A DNA stretch of 62,078 bases from Pseudomonas sp. GM78 (GCF_000282475.1 NZ_AKJF01000058.1:1-62078), one strand, 5' to 3'. Numbered from the stretch's first letter, positions 51,134-59,768 are shown. Numbers and translations are program-made. The notes: generated from the letters alone by a model not told the origin.

Positions 51134-52222
51134 TCAGAGCTGCCCTAGCACAGACTGAGCGGTGACACCTTCTGGCGTGCGTCCGTAACGGAACACGCCG
51201 GCTGTTTCTTCACGTACCAAGTGCCCTTGGGCGATGAGGTAATTGACATGGGCCAGGGTTTCGCCGATGGCCATCAATTCATCGAAGCGCCCCTTGACCG
51301 TCGGAAACAGCACCGCCATCAGTTGCACGGCACTGCGCGGCGCCGTGCAGGCATCCAGCAGGCGCTGCAAATGCTCCTGGTGATGGTCACGCAGTTGGTC
51401 AAGGCGCTGATGCAGGTTGAAAAACGGACGCTCATGCGCCGGCAGCACCAGCACGCTATCGGGCACGCTGCGCAGGCATTCGACCGAGTCCAGCCAGTCC
51501 CGCAACGGATCGGCATCGGGTTCGGTCACCTGGACGCAGACACTGGAAGTGATGCGCGGCAGCACTTGATCGCCCGAGATCAGCAGGCCGTCCTCGGCGC
51601 AGTACAGGCAGGCATGTTCCGGCGAATGGCCGCGGCCAATCCGCACCTGCCAGCGACGTCCGCCGATGGTCAGCTGACTGCCTTCGCTCAAACGCCTGAA
51701 GCTGGTTGGCACCTGCGGGCGAAAGTGCGCCGAACCGAGCAGCGGAAACAACGCCTCGGTCTGCTCGGTACTGAAACCGGCGCGCTGGTAATGCTCGCGA
51801 AAGGCCCAACTGCTGCTGACATCGCTCTGCGTGCCCAACTGATGCATGGCCTGGTATTCACTGGCGCTCATGAACACCGGGCAGCGGAAGCGATCGCTCA
51901 ACCAGCCGAGCACACCGACATGATCGGAGTGAAAGTGGGTGCAAATCACCGCGACCAGGGGCAAACCACCCAACGCCGTGTCGAACAGCCCTTCCCAGAC
52001 TTCGCGGGTCTGCGCATTGTTGAGCCCGGTATCGACCGCCACCCAGCCCTGGCCATGACGCAGCAGGTACAGATTGATATGGTCGAGCCCGAACGGCAGC
52101 GGCATGCGCAGCCACAGCAGCCCCTCGGCGACCTGCTGCACCGCGCCATTGGCGGGCGGCTGCGGCCAGGGAAAGCGCAGGCCCGAGCGCCACTCATGCC
52201 CTTGGGCATCAAGGTTACTCAT
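51134..52222 (-). CDS. Metallo-beta-lactamase-fold hydrolase
   Basis: This 362-residue protein has the metal-binding THFHSDHVG (near residue 99), GRGHSPEHACLYC, SGDQVLPR, and late VLPAHERPF. It overlaps the stop of the CoA ligase gene by 8 nt, which suggests translational coupling. A thioesterase or lactonase role in the steroid pathway is possible but not shown. The frame to 52342 is not used because the N-terminal extension has no family features. There is no signal peptide, so it is cytoplasmic. Confidence 0.8.
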   Translation of the reverse strand: MSNLDAQGHEWRSGLRFPWPQPPANGAVQQVAEGLLWLRMPLPFGLDHINLYLLRHGQGWVAVDTGLNNAQTREVWEGLFDTALGGLPLVAVICTHFHSDHVGVLGWLSDRFRCPVFMSASEYQAMHQLGTQSDVSSSWAFREHYQRAGFSTEQTEALFPLLGSAHFRPQVPTSFRRLSEGSQLTIGGRRWQVRIGRGHSPEHACLYCAEDGLLISGDQVLPRITSSVCVQVTEPDADPLRDWLDSVECLRSVPDSVLVLPAHERPFFNLHQRLDQLRDHHQEHLQRLLDACTAPRSAVQLMAVLFPTVKGRFDELMAIGETLAHVNYLIAQGHLVREETAGVFRYGRTPEGVTAQSVLGQL

Positions 52223-54077
52223 GGCTGTCACCCGCAAAGGCGGCCAAGCCAACCCGCTCAAGCGCCTGCGTGCTGTACGGCACATAGCTGCCGCAGCTTT
52301 CGTCGCGAATGAACAGTGGGTCGCTGAATGCCGTCGGTGCATAGCCCTGGCGCTGCAGGTCCACCTTGCGCAACTTGAAGGTGCTGGTCAGATCGGCAGC
52401 CGCTAAAACGCGCACGAACACCGGCGCGGCATAGCGCGGCAAACGCGCCTGCGTCAGCGTATAGAACGCTTCGGGATCGAAGGTTTGCCCTGGCTGCATC
52501 AAGACCGCCGCCATACCGGCCCGCCCCTCTTGCCCTGGCACCTGCACACCATAGATATTGATCAGTTCAAGCCCGGCAAAGTCCCCCAGCGCAGCCGCCA
52601 CCTCCAGGGTGGAGACGTTCTCGCTCTTCCAGCGGAAGGTGTCGCCGATGCGGTCGATAAAGTAGAGGTAGCCGTCCTCATCAAAACGCAACAGGTCACC
52701 CGAGCTCCAGTAGGCGTCCCCTTGGCTGAACACATTGCGGCGAATCTTGCTGTCGGTGGCCTCGGCCGAGGTGTAGCCCTCGAAGCGCCCGCCGCCGATT
52801 TCCGGATGGCTGATGATCAAGCCCAGGGCTTCGCCCACCTCACCCTCTTCGCACAGCTGGTAAAAGCCGTGTTCGTCCCGTGGATAGCTGTCGGTTTCAA
52901 CGTCATAGCGCACCAGGCGCAGGTTGCTCTTGTCCCAGAACGGCACACGACCGCAGGCGCCCAGGTAATTGTCGACGTTGACCACGTTGGTGTTGGATTC
53001 GGTGGAGCCCCACCCCTCGAACACCTGGATCGCGCCGAAGCGCTGTACCCAGTTCTGCCAGGTCTCTCGGGATAACCCGGCGCCGAGCATGCAGCGCAGC
53101 CCGTGCTCACGCTCGCCGGCGACCGCGGGTTGGTTGAGCAGGTAGCGACAGATTTCACCTATGTACTGGAACACGCTGATGTGGTGCTTGCGTACGTCGC
53201 TCCAAAACTCCCGGACACTGAATTTGCGCCGCACCACAATCGCCGCGCCGGTTTTCAGCGCGGTAGAGGTCACCGACGTGGCGGCCGCACCGTGGTACAG
53301 CGGCAGGCAGCAATAGAACACGTCCTGGGGCGTGGTCTGCAGGGTGACTTCCATGATGTCGCCCGTCGACATCCAGCGCATGTGGCTGTAACGCGCAGCT
53401 TTGGGCAGGCCCGTCGTGCCCGAGGTAAAAATCAACAAGCTTGGGGTCTCGGCGCTGAGGTCGGCGCGCAGGTCCCGTGGGAATGGCGTGTCCGGTGCCT
53501 TGGCCAGCGCTTCACCCAGGCGGGTATCGACGTGCGCGGGCATGGCGCCCGTCCATGGCTGCTCGGCATCCTCCACCAGCCACAAGGGCAACGGCGGCAA
53601 GCCTTCGGTCGCGAGGAAATTGCCCAGCACCTCTTCGCCGACGATCACCGCCTTGGCGGCAATGGCCTCCAGGGCATGCACCAGTGGCCGCCCGCTAACC
53701 TGGGTGTTGACGAAACCCACCACCACACCCAGTTTGACCAGGCCGAACCAGCTGCAGAAAAATTCCGGGCGGTTCTCCATGGCCAGCGCGCAGACATCCC
53801 CGGGGCGCAGGCCGCGGGCATGAAAGACGTGGGCCAGGCGGTCAGCCTCGGCATTGATCCTGGCAAAACTCAGGCGCTGCTCGCCATAGATGATGAAGGG
53901 CCGCTCGCCATGGCGCCGGGCTTGCTCCTCGAGGCGATCGGCCAGGGTATAGCGATCCGCCGGTTTGATGCGCGCGCTGGCTTCGGCCCGGCGATCGAGG
54001 ATGGCCTGGGTCTGCTCGCGCGGCACCACGCCGCGGTCGGCACTGGACAGCAGGCTTGCGTTGTTGAAATTGTTCAT
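52215..54077 (-). CDS. FATP/very-long-chain-type acyl-CoA synthetase
   Basis: This 620-residue AMP-forming ligase has a P-loop-like LLIFTSGTTGLPKAARYSHM (near 208-228), GWGSTESN (A5), and YWSSGDLLRFDEDGYLYFIDRIGDTFRWKSENVST, the signature of fatty-acid transport/very-long-chain ligases that include bile acid and sterol acid CoA ligases. ATG at 54077 has GGAGGT before it. It would activate the side-chain or ring-derived carboxylic acid. It is coupled to the metallohydrolase gene. Confidence 0.84.
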   Translation of the reverse strand: MNNFNNASLLSSADRGVVPREQTQAILDRRAEASARIKPADRYTLADRLEEQARRHGERPFIIYGEQRLSFARINAEADRLAHVFHARGLRPGDVCALAMENRPEFFCSWFGLVKLGVVVGFVNTQVSGRPLVHALEAIAAKAVIVGEEVLGNFLATEGLPPLPLWLVEDAEQPWTGAMPAHVDTRLGEALAKAPDTPFPRDLRADLSAETPSLLIFTSGTTGLPKAARYSHMRWMSTGDIMEVTLQTTPQDVFYCCLPLYHGAAATSVTSTALKTGAAIVVRRKFSVREFWSDVRKHHISVFQYIGEICRYLLNQPAVAGEREHGLRCMLGAGLSRETWQNWVQRFGAIQVFEGWGSTESNTNVVNVDNYLGACGRVPFWDKSNLRLVRYDVETDSYPRDEHGFYQLCEEGEVGEALGLIISHPEIGGGRFEGYTSAEATDSKIRRNVFSQGDAYWSSGDLLRFDEDGYLYFIDRIGDTFRWKSENVSTLEVAAALGDFAGLELINIYGVQVPGQEGRAGMAAVLMQPGQTFDPEAFYTLTQARLPRYAAPVFVRVLAAADLTSTFKLRKVDLQRQGYAPTAFSDPLFIRDESCGSYVPYSTQALERVGLAAFAGDSHE

Positions 54078-54115
54078 CCCTACCTCCGATAAATCCTGTT
54101 GTTCAAGCACTCGCC

Positions 54116-55192
54116 TCAGGCTCGACCCGGATAGTCCGAATAGCCTTGCGCGCCTTGGGTATAAAGGGTCTTGCGGTCGAAACCGGCCAGTGGCAGACCG
54201 GCGCGCAGGCGCTCGACCAGGTCCGGGTTGCCGATAAAATGCCGGGCGAACGACACGGCGGAGCCCTGCCCGCCTTCAAGTGCCGCAGTGGCTGAAGGCC
54301 CGTCGAATCCGTCGTTGAGAATCAGCGCGCTGGTGCTATGCCGACGGGCCAGGTCAAAGGCATCCAGCTGCGCCAGCGGCGAACGCATGATGTGCAGGTA
54401 GGCCAGGCCAAGCGGTTCGATCTGGCGGCACAGGGCTTGCGCGGTGCCGGCCGGGTCAGCGTCGCTGATGTCGTTGTACGGGTTGCCCGGGCACATCCGC
54501 AGTCCCACGCGTCCAGGTCCGATGGCGCTGGCCATGGCTGCCAGTACCTCGGCCGCAAAGCGCACACGGTTCTCGACCGTGCCGCCATAACCATCGCTGC
54601 GCCGGTTGCTGCTCGACGCCATGAATTGCATGGGCAGGTAGCCGCTGGTGCAATGCAGCTCGACCCCCTCGAAGCCCGCTTCGCGGGCATTCAGGGCGGC
54701 GCGTCGGTATTGCTCGATCACCTCGGCGATCGCTTCCAGGCTCAGCGCCTCGGGCTCATCGGTATCGACCAGACCGGCGCCGTCACTGAACACCCCGTCA
54801 CTGAATAGTTGCGTGCGCGCGCGGATGGCCGAAGGCGCGACGGTGCGCGCCCCGATCGGTTTGTTTTGCCAGCAGGCGACACGGCCCACATGCATCAACT
54901 GCAACACCATCCGCCCACCGGCGTCGTTCACCGCGCGGGTCACCTGGCGCCATCCCTCGATCTGCGCACTGTCATAGATGGCCGGCGTGCGGCAATACCC
55001 CAGACCATCGGCTGACGGTGCCGTGCCTTCGGCAATGATCAACCCGGCACTGGCGCGCTGGCGGTAGTAATCGACCATTTCTGCCGTCGGCACCGCGTGC
55101 ACGCTGGCGCGGCTGCGGGTCATTGGCGCCATGACGATACGGTTGCTCAGCTCCAGCTCGCCCAGGCGCAGGGGTTCAAACAAAATGCTCAT
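54116..55192 (-). CDS. Old yellow enzyme family flavin reductase with altered active site
   Basis: This 358-residue FMN-dependent TIM barrel has RIVMAPMTRSRA, the substrate-pocket motif ELHCTSGYLPMQF and SSNRRSDGYGGTVENRVRF. In classical family members the pocket reads HxxN or HxxH; here the second residue is Ser (HCTS). It is likely to reduce an activated C=C of a steroid enone or enoyl derivative. It is encoded 9 nt downstream of the BaiE-like dehydratase. Confidence 0.83.
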   Translation of the reverse strand: MSILFEPLRLGELELSNRIVMAPMTRSRASVHAVPTAEMVDYYRQRASAGLIIAEGTAPSADGLGYCRTPAIYDSAQIEGWRQVTRAVNDAGGRMVLQLMHVGRVACWQNKPIGARTVAPSAIRARTQLFSDGVFSDGAGLVDTDEPEALSLEAIAEVIEQYRRAALNAREAGFEGVELHCTSGYLPMQFMASSSNRRSDGYGGTVENRVRFAAEVLAAMASAIGPGRVGLRMCPGNPYNDISDADPAGTAQALCRQIEPLGLAYLHIMRSPLAQLDAFDLARRHSTSALILNDGFDGPSATAALEGGQGSAVSFARHFIGNPDLVERLRAGLPLAGFDRKTLYTQGAQGYSDYPGRA

Positions 55193-55201
55193 CGCAAATC
55201 C

Positions 55202-55837
55202 TCAGCGCACACGAATCTTCGGTGCCGCAGCACCGCGTCGCAGGGTGGCTAGAAAGTGTTCCAGGGGCGCAGCCGGAGCGACGTCTGGCAGTTGGTCCTT
55301 GTCCGGGCGCCTGGCCCAGAACTCGACCCAGGACGGGAACAGGTCATGGAAGGTGCCGGCATAGGGTTCACGACCCGGCCAGCGCATTTTTCGCTCACCG
55401 ATGGGCGGCTTGTTGAGGTCGCTGGCGTACCAGTAGCACGGTAGTCGGCGGCGGAAATACCAACGGCCATCGATGCGCTGGTAGTCATCCCAATAGAGCA
55501 TTTGCATGGTGACCCACTCAGGGCCCGTCTCATGCTCGTTCTTGGAATACACCACGCCCACGGCGTTATCGGCATCGAGCAGTTCGATGATGTGCTGGCC
55601 CAGGTGATGGGACGTGCCGCTGAACTGATCGCGCAACGTGGCATCGACCCACGCCTTGAGGTGCGCACGGCCGGTCTTTTCGCGCCCCACGCGAATGTCT
55701 TCGGCAAACAGGTTGACGTGGGCATCGAGGTCGCGCATGTCCAGTGACAGCGAGTACTTGGCCGCCAGTTGACGGATTTCTTCAATCGACTCAAGCCGAT
55801 CGATACGGGCCAGCAAAGTGTTGGGCTCCATGCTCAT
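55202..55837 (-). CDS. SnoaL/NTF2-fold dehydratase-like protein (BaiE/Hsh2 type)
   Basis: This 211-residue protein has an alpha+beta-barrel SnoaL core. Tyr28 and Asp33 (AKYSLSLDM) and a His in SHHLGQH (77-82) match in spacing the Tyr30, Asp35 and His83 catalytic residues that I recall for BaiE, the bile acid 7-alpha-dehydratase. Such an enzyme would eliminate a ring hydroxyl. A C-terminal extension of about 60 residues is absent from BaiE. The start at 55837 (MSMEPNT) abuts the SDR stop. Ketosteroid-isomerase-like chemistry is the alternative. Confidence 0.72.
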   Translation of the reverse strand: MSMEPNTLLARIDRLESIEEIRQLAAKYSLSLDMRDLDAHVNLFAEDIRVGREKTGRAHLKAWVDATLRDQFSGTSHHLGQHIIELLDADNAVGVVYSKNEHETGPEWVTMQMLYWDDYQRIDGRWYFRRRLPCYWYASDLNKPPIGERKMRWPGREPYAGTFHDLFPSWVEFWARRPDKDQLPDVAPAAPLEHFLATLRRGAAAPKIRVR

Positions 55838-56610
55838 CACTCCAGCACCGTGTAGAGTTCCGAGCTGCGCCCGCCATCCACCGGCACACATGCACCGGTG
55901 ATGTAGGACGCCTCGTCACTGGCCAGGAACAAAATCGCGTTGGCCACTTCCTGCGGCTGGCCGATGCGCCGCAGCGGAATCAACTTCTCGGTGTTGCCAC
56001 GTGCCTTTTCGTCGGACAGCATGCCGGCCGTTGCCGGGGTTTCGACGACGCCGGGAATCACCACATTGCAGCGGATCTTGTTGGCGGCCCCTTCACTGGC
56101 GGCCGCGCGGCTGAAGTTGATCACCGCCGCCTTGGCCGCCGAATAGCCGGCCATCCAGGGCGTACCGAACAGTCCGCAGATGGAGGCGATGTTGACGATG
56201 GCACCGCCGCCCTGGGCTTTCATCAGCGCCATGGCCGTGCGCGTGCCCCAGAAGGTGCCGTCCACGGTGGTGCTGAAGTTGGCGTGCCAATCGGCGGTTG
56301 TGGTGCTGTCGATGGCGCCCCAGGTGTAGGCCATGGCGTTGTTGACGAGGATATCCAGGCGCCCGTGAAGGCGCGCCGCCGCTTCGATCGCGCCGACGAA
56401 AGCACATTCGTCGCTGACATCGGCGACACTCCAGTGCGCTTGGCCCCCCGCGTCGCGAATAGCACTCGCCACCGCTTGCAATGGCGCCTGATTACGCCCG
56501 CAGAGCACCACGGTGGCGCCCTCTTCGGCAAAGCGCCGAGCGGTGGCCGCACCGATGCCGGAACCGGCACCGGTAATAAAAGCGATCTTGCCTTGCAGTC
56601 GTCTGCTCAT
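55837..56610 (-). CDS. Short-chain dehydrogenase/reductase (hydroxysteroid-type context)
   Basis: This 257-residue SDR has TGAGSGIGAATARRFAEEGA, NNAMAYTWGAID, active-site GYSAAKAAVINFSRAAASEG, and C-terminal EASYITGACVPVDGG. NNAM replaces NNAG. ATG at 56610 is preferred; 18 nt upstream there is only a TTG. It lies between the other SDR and the dehydratase gene, so a ring-hydroxyl dehydrogenase role (7- or 12-position) is inferred from context only. Confidence 0.82.
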   Translation of the reverse strand: MSRRLQGKIAFITGAGSGIGAATARRFAEEGATVVLCGRNQAPLQAVASAIRDAGGQAHWSVADVSDECAFVGAIEAAARLHGRLDILVNNAMAYTWGAIDSTTTADWHANFSTTVDGTFWGTRTAMALMKAQGGGAIVNIASICGLFGTPWMAGYSAAKAAVINFSRAAASEGAANKIRCNVVIPGVVETPATAGMLSDEKARGNTEKLIPLRRIGQPQEVANAILFLASDEASYITGACVPVDGGRSSELYTVLE

Positions 56611-56624
56611 TCCCTGCTCCCGGT

Positions 56625-57359
56625 TCAAATGAAGGCCATGCCGCCGTTGACGGCGAGGTTCTGACCGGTGATGAAGCTGGCGTCTTCGCTGGCCAGAAAC
56701 ACCGCGACACGGGCAATCTCATCGGTTTCGCCCATACGCCCCAGGGGGATGGCCTTGAGCATGCTCTGCATCCAGTCATCGGGGATGCCAGCCATCATCG
56801 GTGTGTTGGTCGGGCCGGGTACCAGGGTGTTGACGCGGATACCGCTGGCCGCCAACTCCCGTGCCATGCTGCGGGTCAGGCCCATTACCCCGGCCTTGGC
56901 TGCGCAGTAATGGCTTGGGCCTTCACCGGTCATCGCCGCCGTGCTGGAAATATTGATGACGGCGCCGCGGCTGCCGTGCTTTTGCATCAGGCGCACACCT
57001 TCACGGCTGCACAGGAAAGTGCCCGTGAGATTGACGCCAATGACCCGCTGCCAATGTTCGTCAGGGGTGTCGACAAAGCTGTCGACCGAGCCGACGCCGG
57101 CGTTATTGACCAGGATGTCGAGACCGCCAAAACGGCCCTCGATGACTTCCATGGCCGCTGCCACCGAGGCACTGTCGGCGACGTTGCAAGCCAGGGCCAG
57201 CGCCTGTTCGCCGAGGCCTTCGATGGTCTGCCGGGCTGCCTGCAGGTTGATGTCGGCCGCCACCACCCGAGCGCCGGCCTGGGCAAAGCACTGGGCAATC
57301 GCCCGGCCCATACCTTGGCCGGCACCCGTGATCAGGGCCACTTTGTTCGCTAGCTTCAT
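56625..57359 (-). CDS. Short-chain dehydrogenase/reductase heading the dehydratase operon
   Basis: This 244-residue SDR has TGAGQGMGRAIAQCFAQAGA, VNNAGVGSVDSF, active-site HYCAAKAGVMG, and C-terminal DASFITGQNLAVNGGMAFI. It is the first gene of a run of seven (two SDRs, dehydratase, flavin reductase, CoA ligase, metallohydrolase, DUF1302). The operator at 57455 lies 95 nt upstream and faces it. Confidence 0.83.
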   Translation of the reverse strand: MKLANKVALITGAGQGMGRAIAQCFAQAGARVVAADINLQAARQTIEGLGEQALALACNVADSASVAAAMEVIEGRFGGLDILVNNAGVGSVDSFVDTPDEHWQRVIGVNLTGTFLCSREGVRLMQKHGSRGAVINISSTAAMTGEGPSHYCAAKAGVMGLTRSMARELAASGIRVNTLVPGPTNTPMMAGIPDDWMQSMLKAIPLGRMGETDEIARVAVFLASEDASFITGQNLAVNGGMAFI

Positions 57360-57454
57360 CGTTGTTCTCCCGCGCCTTGGCTACCCCGATCACCGGCACT
57401 GCCTGGCCTGATGATCGAGCACGGGATGAATCATTAACCCTGTTCAAAACCGCA

Positions 57455-57473
57455 ACATCGTCCGATAAGACTA
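57455..57473 (-). promoter_or_regulatory. 19-bp cluster operator, minus-strand copy of the divergent pair
   Basis: It reads TAGTCTTATCGGACGATGT on the transcribed strand, a full match to the consensus, before the minus-strand SDR operon. A second copy faces the opposite way 34 nt to the right. Confidence 0.72.
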
Positions 57474-57507
57474 CGCCGCGGCGGTTGCTCGACGGCCCGC
57501 ATGCGAG

Positions 57508-57526
57508 TGGTCTGAATGGACGATGT
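57508..57526 (+). promoter_or_regulatory. 19-bp cluster operator, plus-strand copy of the divergent pair
   Basis: It reads TGGTCTGAATGGACGATGT on the plus strand and faces the MFS gene, whose start is 59 nt away. GACACT begins 24 nt after GGAC. Confidence 0.7.
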
Positions 57527-57585
57527 GCCTGACCTTGATTCGGGCGACACTCCTGATCACTAGAACAAAACCGGGAGCACCCGTT

Positions 57586-58920
57586 GTGAACTCTTCCATC
57601 CGCGTCACCTGGCATACCCACTACGCACTGTTCGTGCTGGCCGTGATTTACATCTTCAACTACATCGATCGGCTGTTGATGGCGATCCTGATCGAGCCGG
57701 TCAAGGCCGAGTTCGGTATCTCCGACACCGGCATCGGCCTGCTTTCGGGCGTGACCTTCGCGGTGTTCTACACCCTGTTCGGATTCCCGCTGGGACGCCT
57801 CTCCGACCGCATCGGGCCCAAGCCCGTGATTGCCGCCTGCTGTATTGCCTGGAGTTTCATGACCATGGCCTGCGGCCTGGCCACCAGCTTCTGGCTGCTG
57901 GTCCTGGCGCGGATCGGCGTAGCGATCGGCGAAGCCGGAGGCACGGCGCCTTCGGTCGCGATGATTTCGCAGCTGTACCCGGCAAAAAACCGCTCGACCG
58001 CCCTGTCCATCCTCATGCTGGGTTCAAGCTTCGGCGCCATTTTCGGCCTTGGTTTTGGTGGCTGGATCGCCCAGCACTACGGCTGGCGTTCGGCGTTCGT
58101 GATCGTTGGCGTGCCAGGCATCGTGCTCGGCCTGTTGCTGTGCCTCACGGTGCGCGCCCCGGCCGTTGCAAGCCAGGCGCGAACCCAGGTTGAAGTGATC
58201 CAGGATGGCTGGGCCAAAACCATGGCCAAGCTGATGGAAACCCCTTCATTCCTGTGGCTGGTGCTGACCGGCGCCTCCAGCGCCATTGCCGGTTATGCGA
58301 TAGGCACCTGGAGCCCGAGCTTTCTGATCCGCTCTCACGGTTTGAACCTGCAGGACGCGGGTTTTCTGGTGGGTGTGGTTGGCGGCACTGGCGCCACGTT
58401 CGGCACCCTGGCCTGCGGCATCATTTCCGACCGCATGGCCCGCCGCGATGCCGGCTGGCAGATTGGCGTGCCGTTGCTCGCCACCCTGGTCAGCATTCCG
58501 TTCGGGCTGGCGTATTTCCTCTGGCCAACCGGCATCCTGTTTCATCTGGGCAGTACCCCGGTGCCCACCGCGTTCGTGTTCTATGCCGGTTTTGCCTTCT
58601 TCGGCACCTGGTGGGCGACTCCGTGCCTGGGCGCCGTGACCCATTTGTTCCCCGCTGCGCGCCTGGCCCAGGCCACGTCGATCTTCGTCATGGCCATGAC
58701 CCTGCTGGGGGTTGGCGTCGGCCCATTGTTGATCGGGGTGCTCAGCGACCTGTTCGCACCGACCCTGGGCACCGAAGCCCTGCGCTACGCCCTGGCTTCA
58801 TCGATCTCGATGCTGATGCTGTCGACCGTCTTCCTGGGCCTGGCCCTGCCCCGCTACCGCGCTCAAATAATGCGATCGGCACCGCCGATGACCGCCCCTG
58901 AAACTGCAGTAACCGCCTGA
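57586..58920 (+). CDS. MFS transporter heading the hydrolase operon
   Basis: This 444-residue protein has twelve TMs; the N-terminus has YIFNYIDRLLMAILIEPVKAEFG and the motif GFPLGRLSDRIGPKPV. These are typical of the anion:cation/sialate-type and spinster-like MFS transporters often linked to steroid and aromatic acid catabolism. GTG at 57586 with GGGAG 9 nt before is the start; a longer frame to 57523 runs through the operator and is rejected. It overlaps the hydrolase frame by one base. Confidence 0.83.
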   Translation: MNSSIRVTWHTHYALFVLAVIYIFNYIDRLLMAILIEPVKAEFGISDTGIGLLSGVTFAVFYTLFGFPLGRLSDRIGPKPVIAACCIAWSFMTMACGLATSFWLLVLARIGVAIGEAGGTAPSVAMISQLYPAKNRSTALSILMLGSSFGAIFGLGFGGWIAQHYGWRSAFVIVGVPGIVLGLLLCLTVRAPAVASQARTQVEVIQDGWAKTMAKLMETPSFLWLVLTGASSAIAGYAIGTWSPSFLIRSHGLNLQDAGFLVGVVGGTGATFGTLACGIISDRMARRDAGWQIGVPLLATLVSIPFGLAYFLWPTGILFHLGSTPVPTAFVFYAGFAFFGTWWATPCLGAVTHLFPAARLAQATSIFVMAMTLLGVGVGPLLIGVLSDLFAPTLGTEALRYALASSISMLMLSTVFLGLALPRYRAQIMRSAPPMTAPETAVTA

Positions 58921-58937
58921 TGAATGGAGATTCGAAG

Positions 58938-59768
58938 ATGTCAGAACAAGACCTACCCTTGCCCATTGGCCATTTCGTCACCCTCGACAGTGGCTTGCGC
59001 CTGCACTACCTGGATGAAGGCAGCGGCCCTGTCGTGGTCTGGTTACACGGCAGTGGGCCAGGCGCCAGTGGCTACAGCAACTTCAAGGGCAATTACCCCG
59101 ACTTTGTCGCCGCCGGCTTTCGCAACCTGGTGATCGACCTGCCCGGCTTCGGCCGCTCGGACAAACCCGACAACGTCCAGTACAACCTGGACTTCTTCGT
59201 CAATGCGGTGTCCGGCCTGCTCAACGCCCTCGACGTGCAGCGCTGCACCCTGCTGGGCAATTCACTGGGCGGCGCCATCGCCATCGGCCTTGGCCTGGCG
59301 CAGCCGCAGCTGCTCGAAAAGCTGATCCTGATGGCACCCGGCGGTGTCGAGGAACGGGAAACCTACTTCGCCAAGATCGGCATTCAGCGCATGGTCGAAC
59401 TGTTCAATGCAGGCCCGCTCGATATCGACAAGATGCGCCAGATCATGAGCCTGCAACTGTTCGATGCCTCGCAGCTGCCCGACAGCCTGCTGGCCGAGCG
59501 CGTCGCGGTCGCCCGACACCAGCCGCACTGCCTGTTCTCGACCATGATGGTGCCAAACATGACCGAGCGCCTTGAAGAGCTGCGCGTCCCCATTCTTGGC
59601 TTCTGGGGCACCAACGACAACTTCAACCCGGTCGGCGGCGCCATGAAAGTGCTCGACAACGCCCCGGACGCCCGCTTTATTGTGCTCAATCGTTGCGGAC
59701 ATTGGGTTCAGGTGGAGCACCGCGAGCTGTTCAACCGTTCCTGCCTCGAGTTCCTGCGCCAAGCCTGA
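58938..59768 (+). CDS. hsaD: HsaD/BphD-like meta-cleavage product C-C hydrolase
   Basis: This 276-residue alpha/beta hydrolase has oxyanion-region HGSGPGASGYSNFKGNYP, nucleophile Ser in LLGNSLGGAIA (near 109), acid Asp in FWGTNDNFNPV (near 223), and catalytic His in NRCGHWVQVEHREL (near 252). The GSGPGA(S/T)GYSNF signature is that of the MCP hydrolases HsaD, BphD and TesD. It would cleave the product of the HsaC-like dioxygenase. ATG at 58938 follows GGAGA; ATG at 58920 is an alternative overlapping the MFS stop. Confidence 0.86.
   Translation: MSEQDLPLPIGHFVTLDSGLRLHYLDEGSGPVVVWLHGSGPGASGYSNFKGNYPDFVAAGFRNLVIDLPGFGRSDKPDNVQYNLDFFVNAVSGLLNALDVQRCTLLGNSLGGAIAIGLGLAQPQLLEKLILMAPGGVEERETYFAKIGIQRMVELFNAGPLDIDKMRQIMSLQLFDASQLPDSLLAERVAVARHQPHCLFSTMMVPNMTERLEELRVPILGFWGTNDNFNPVGGAMKVLDNAPDARFIVLNRCGHWVQVEHRELFNRSCLEFLRQA

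Noticed and set aside
45499-59768. Biphenyl or ethylbenzene degradation cluster (BphC/BphD)
   Set aside because: There are no biphenyl dioxygenase alpha/beta subunits, ferredoxin or bphB. The remaining genes are steroid and CoA-ester enzymes, so HsaC and HsaD are the better reading.
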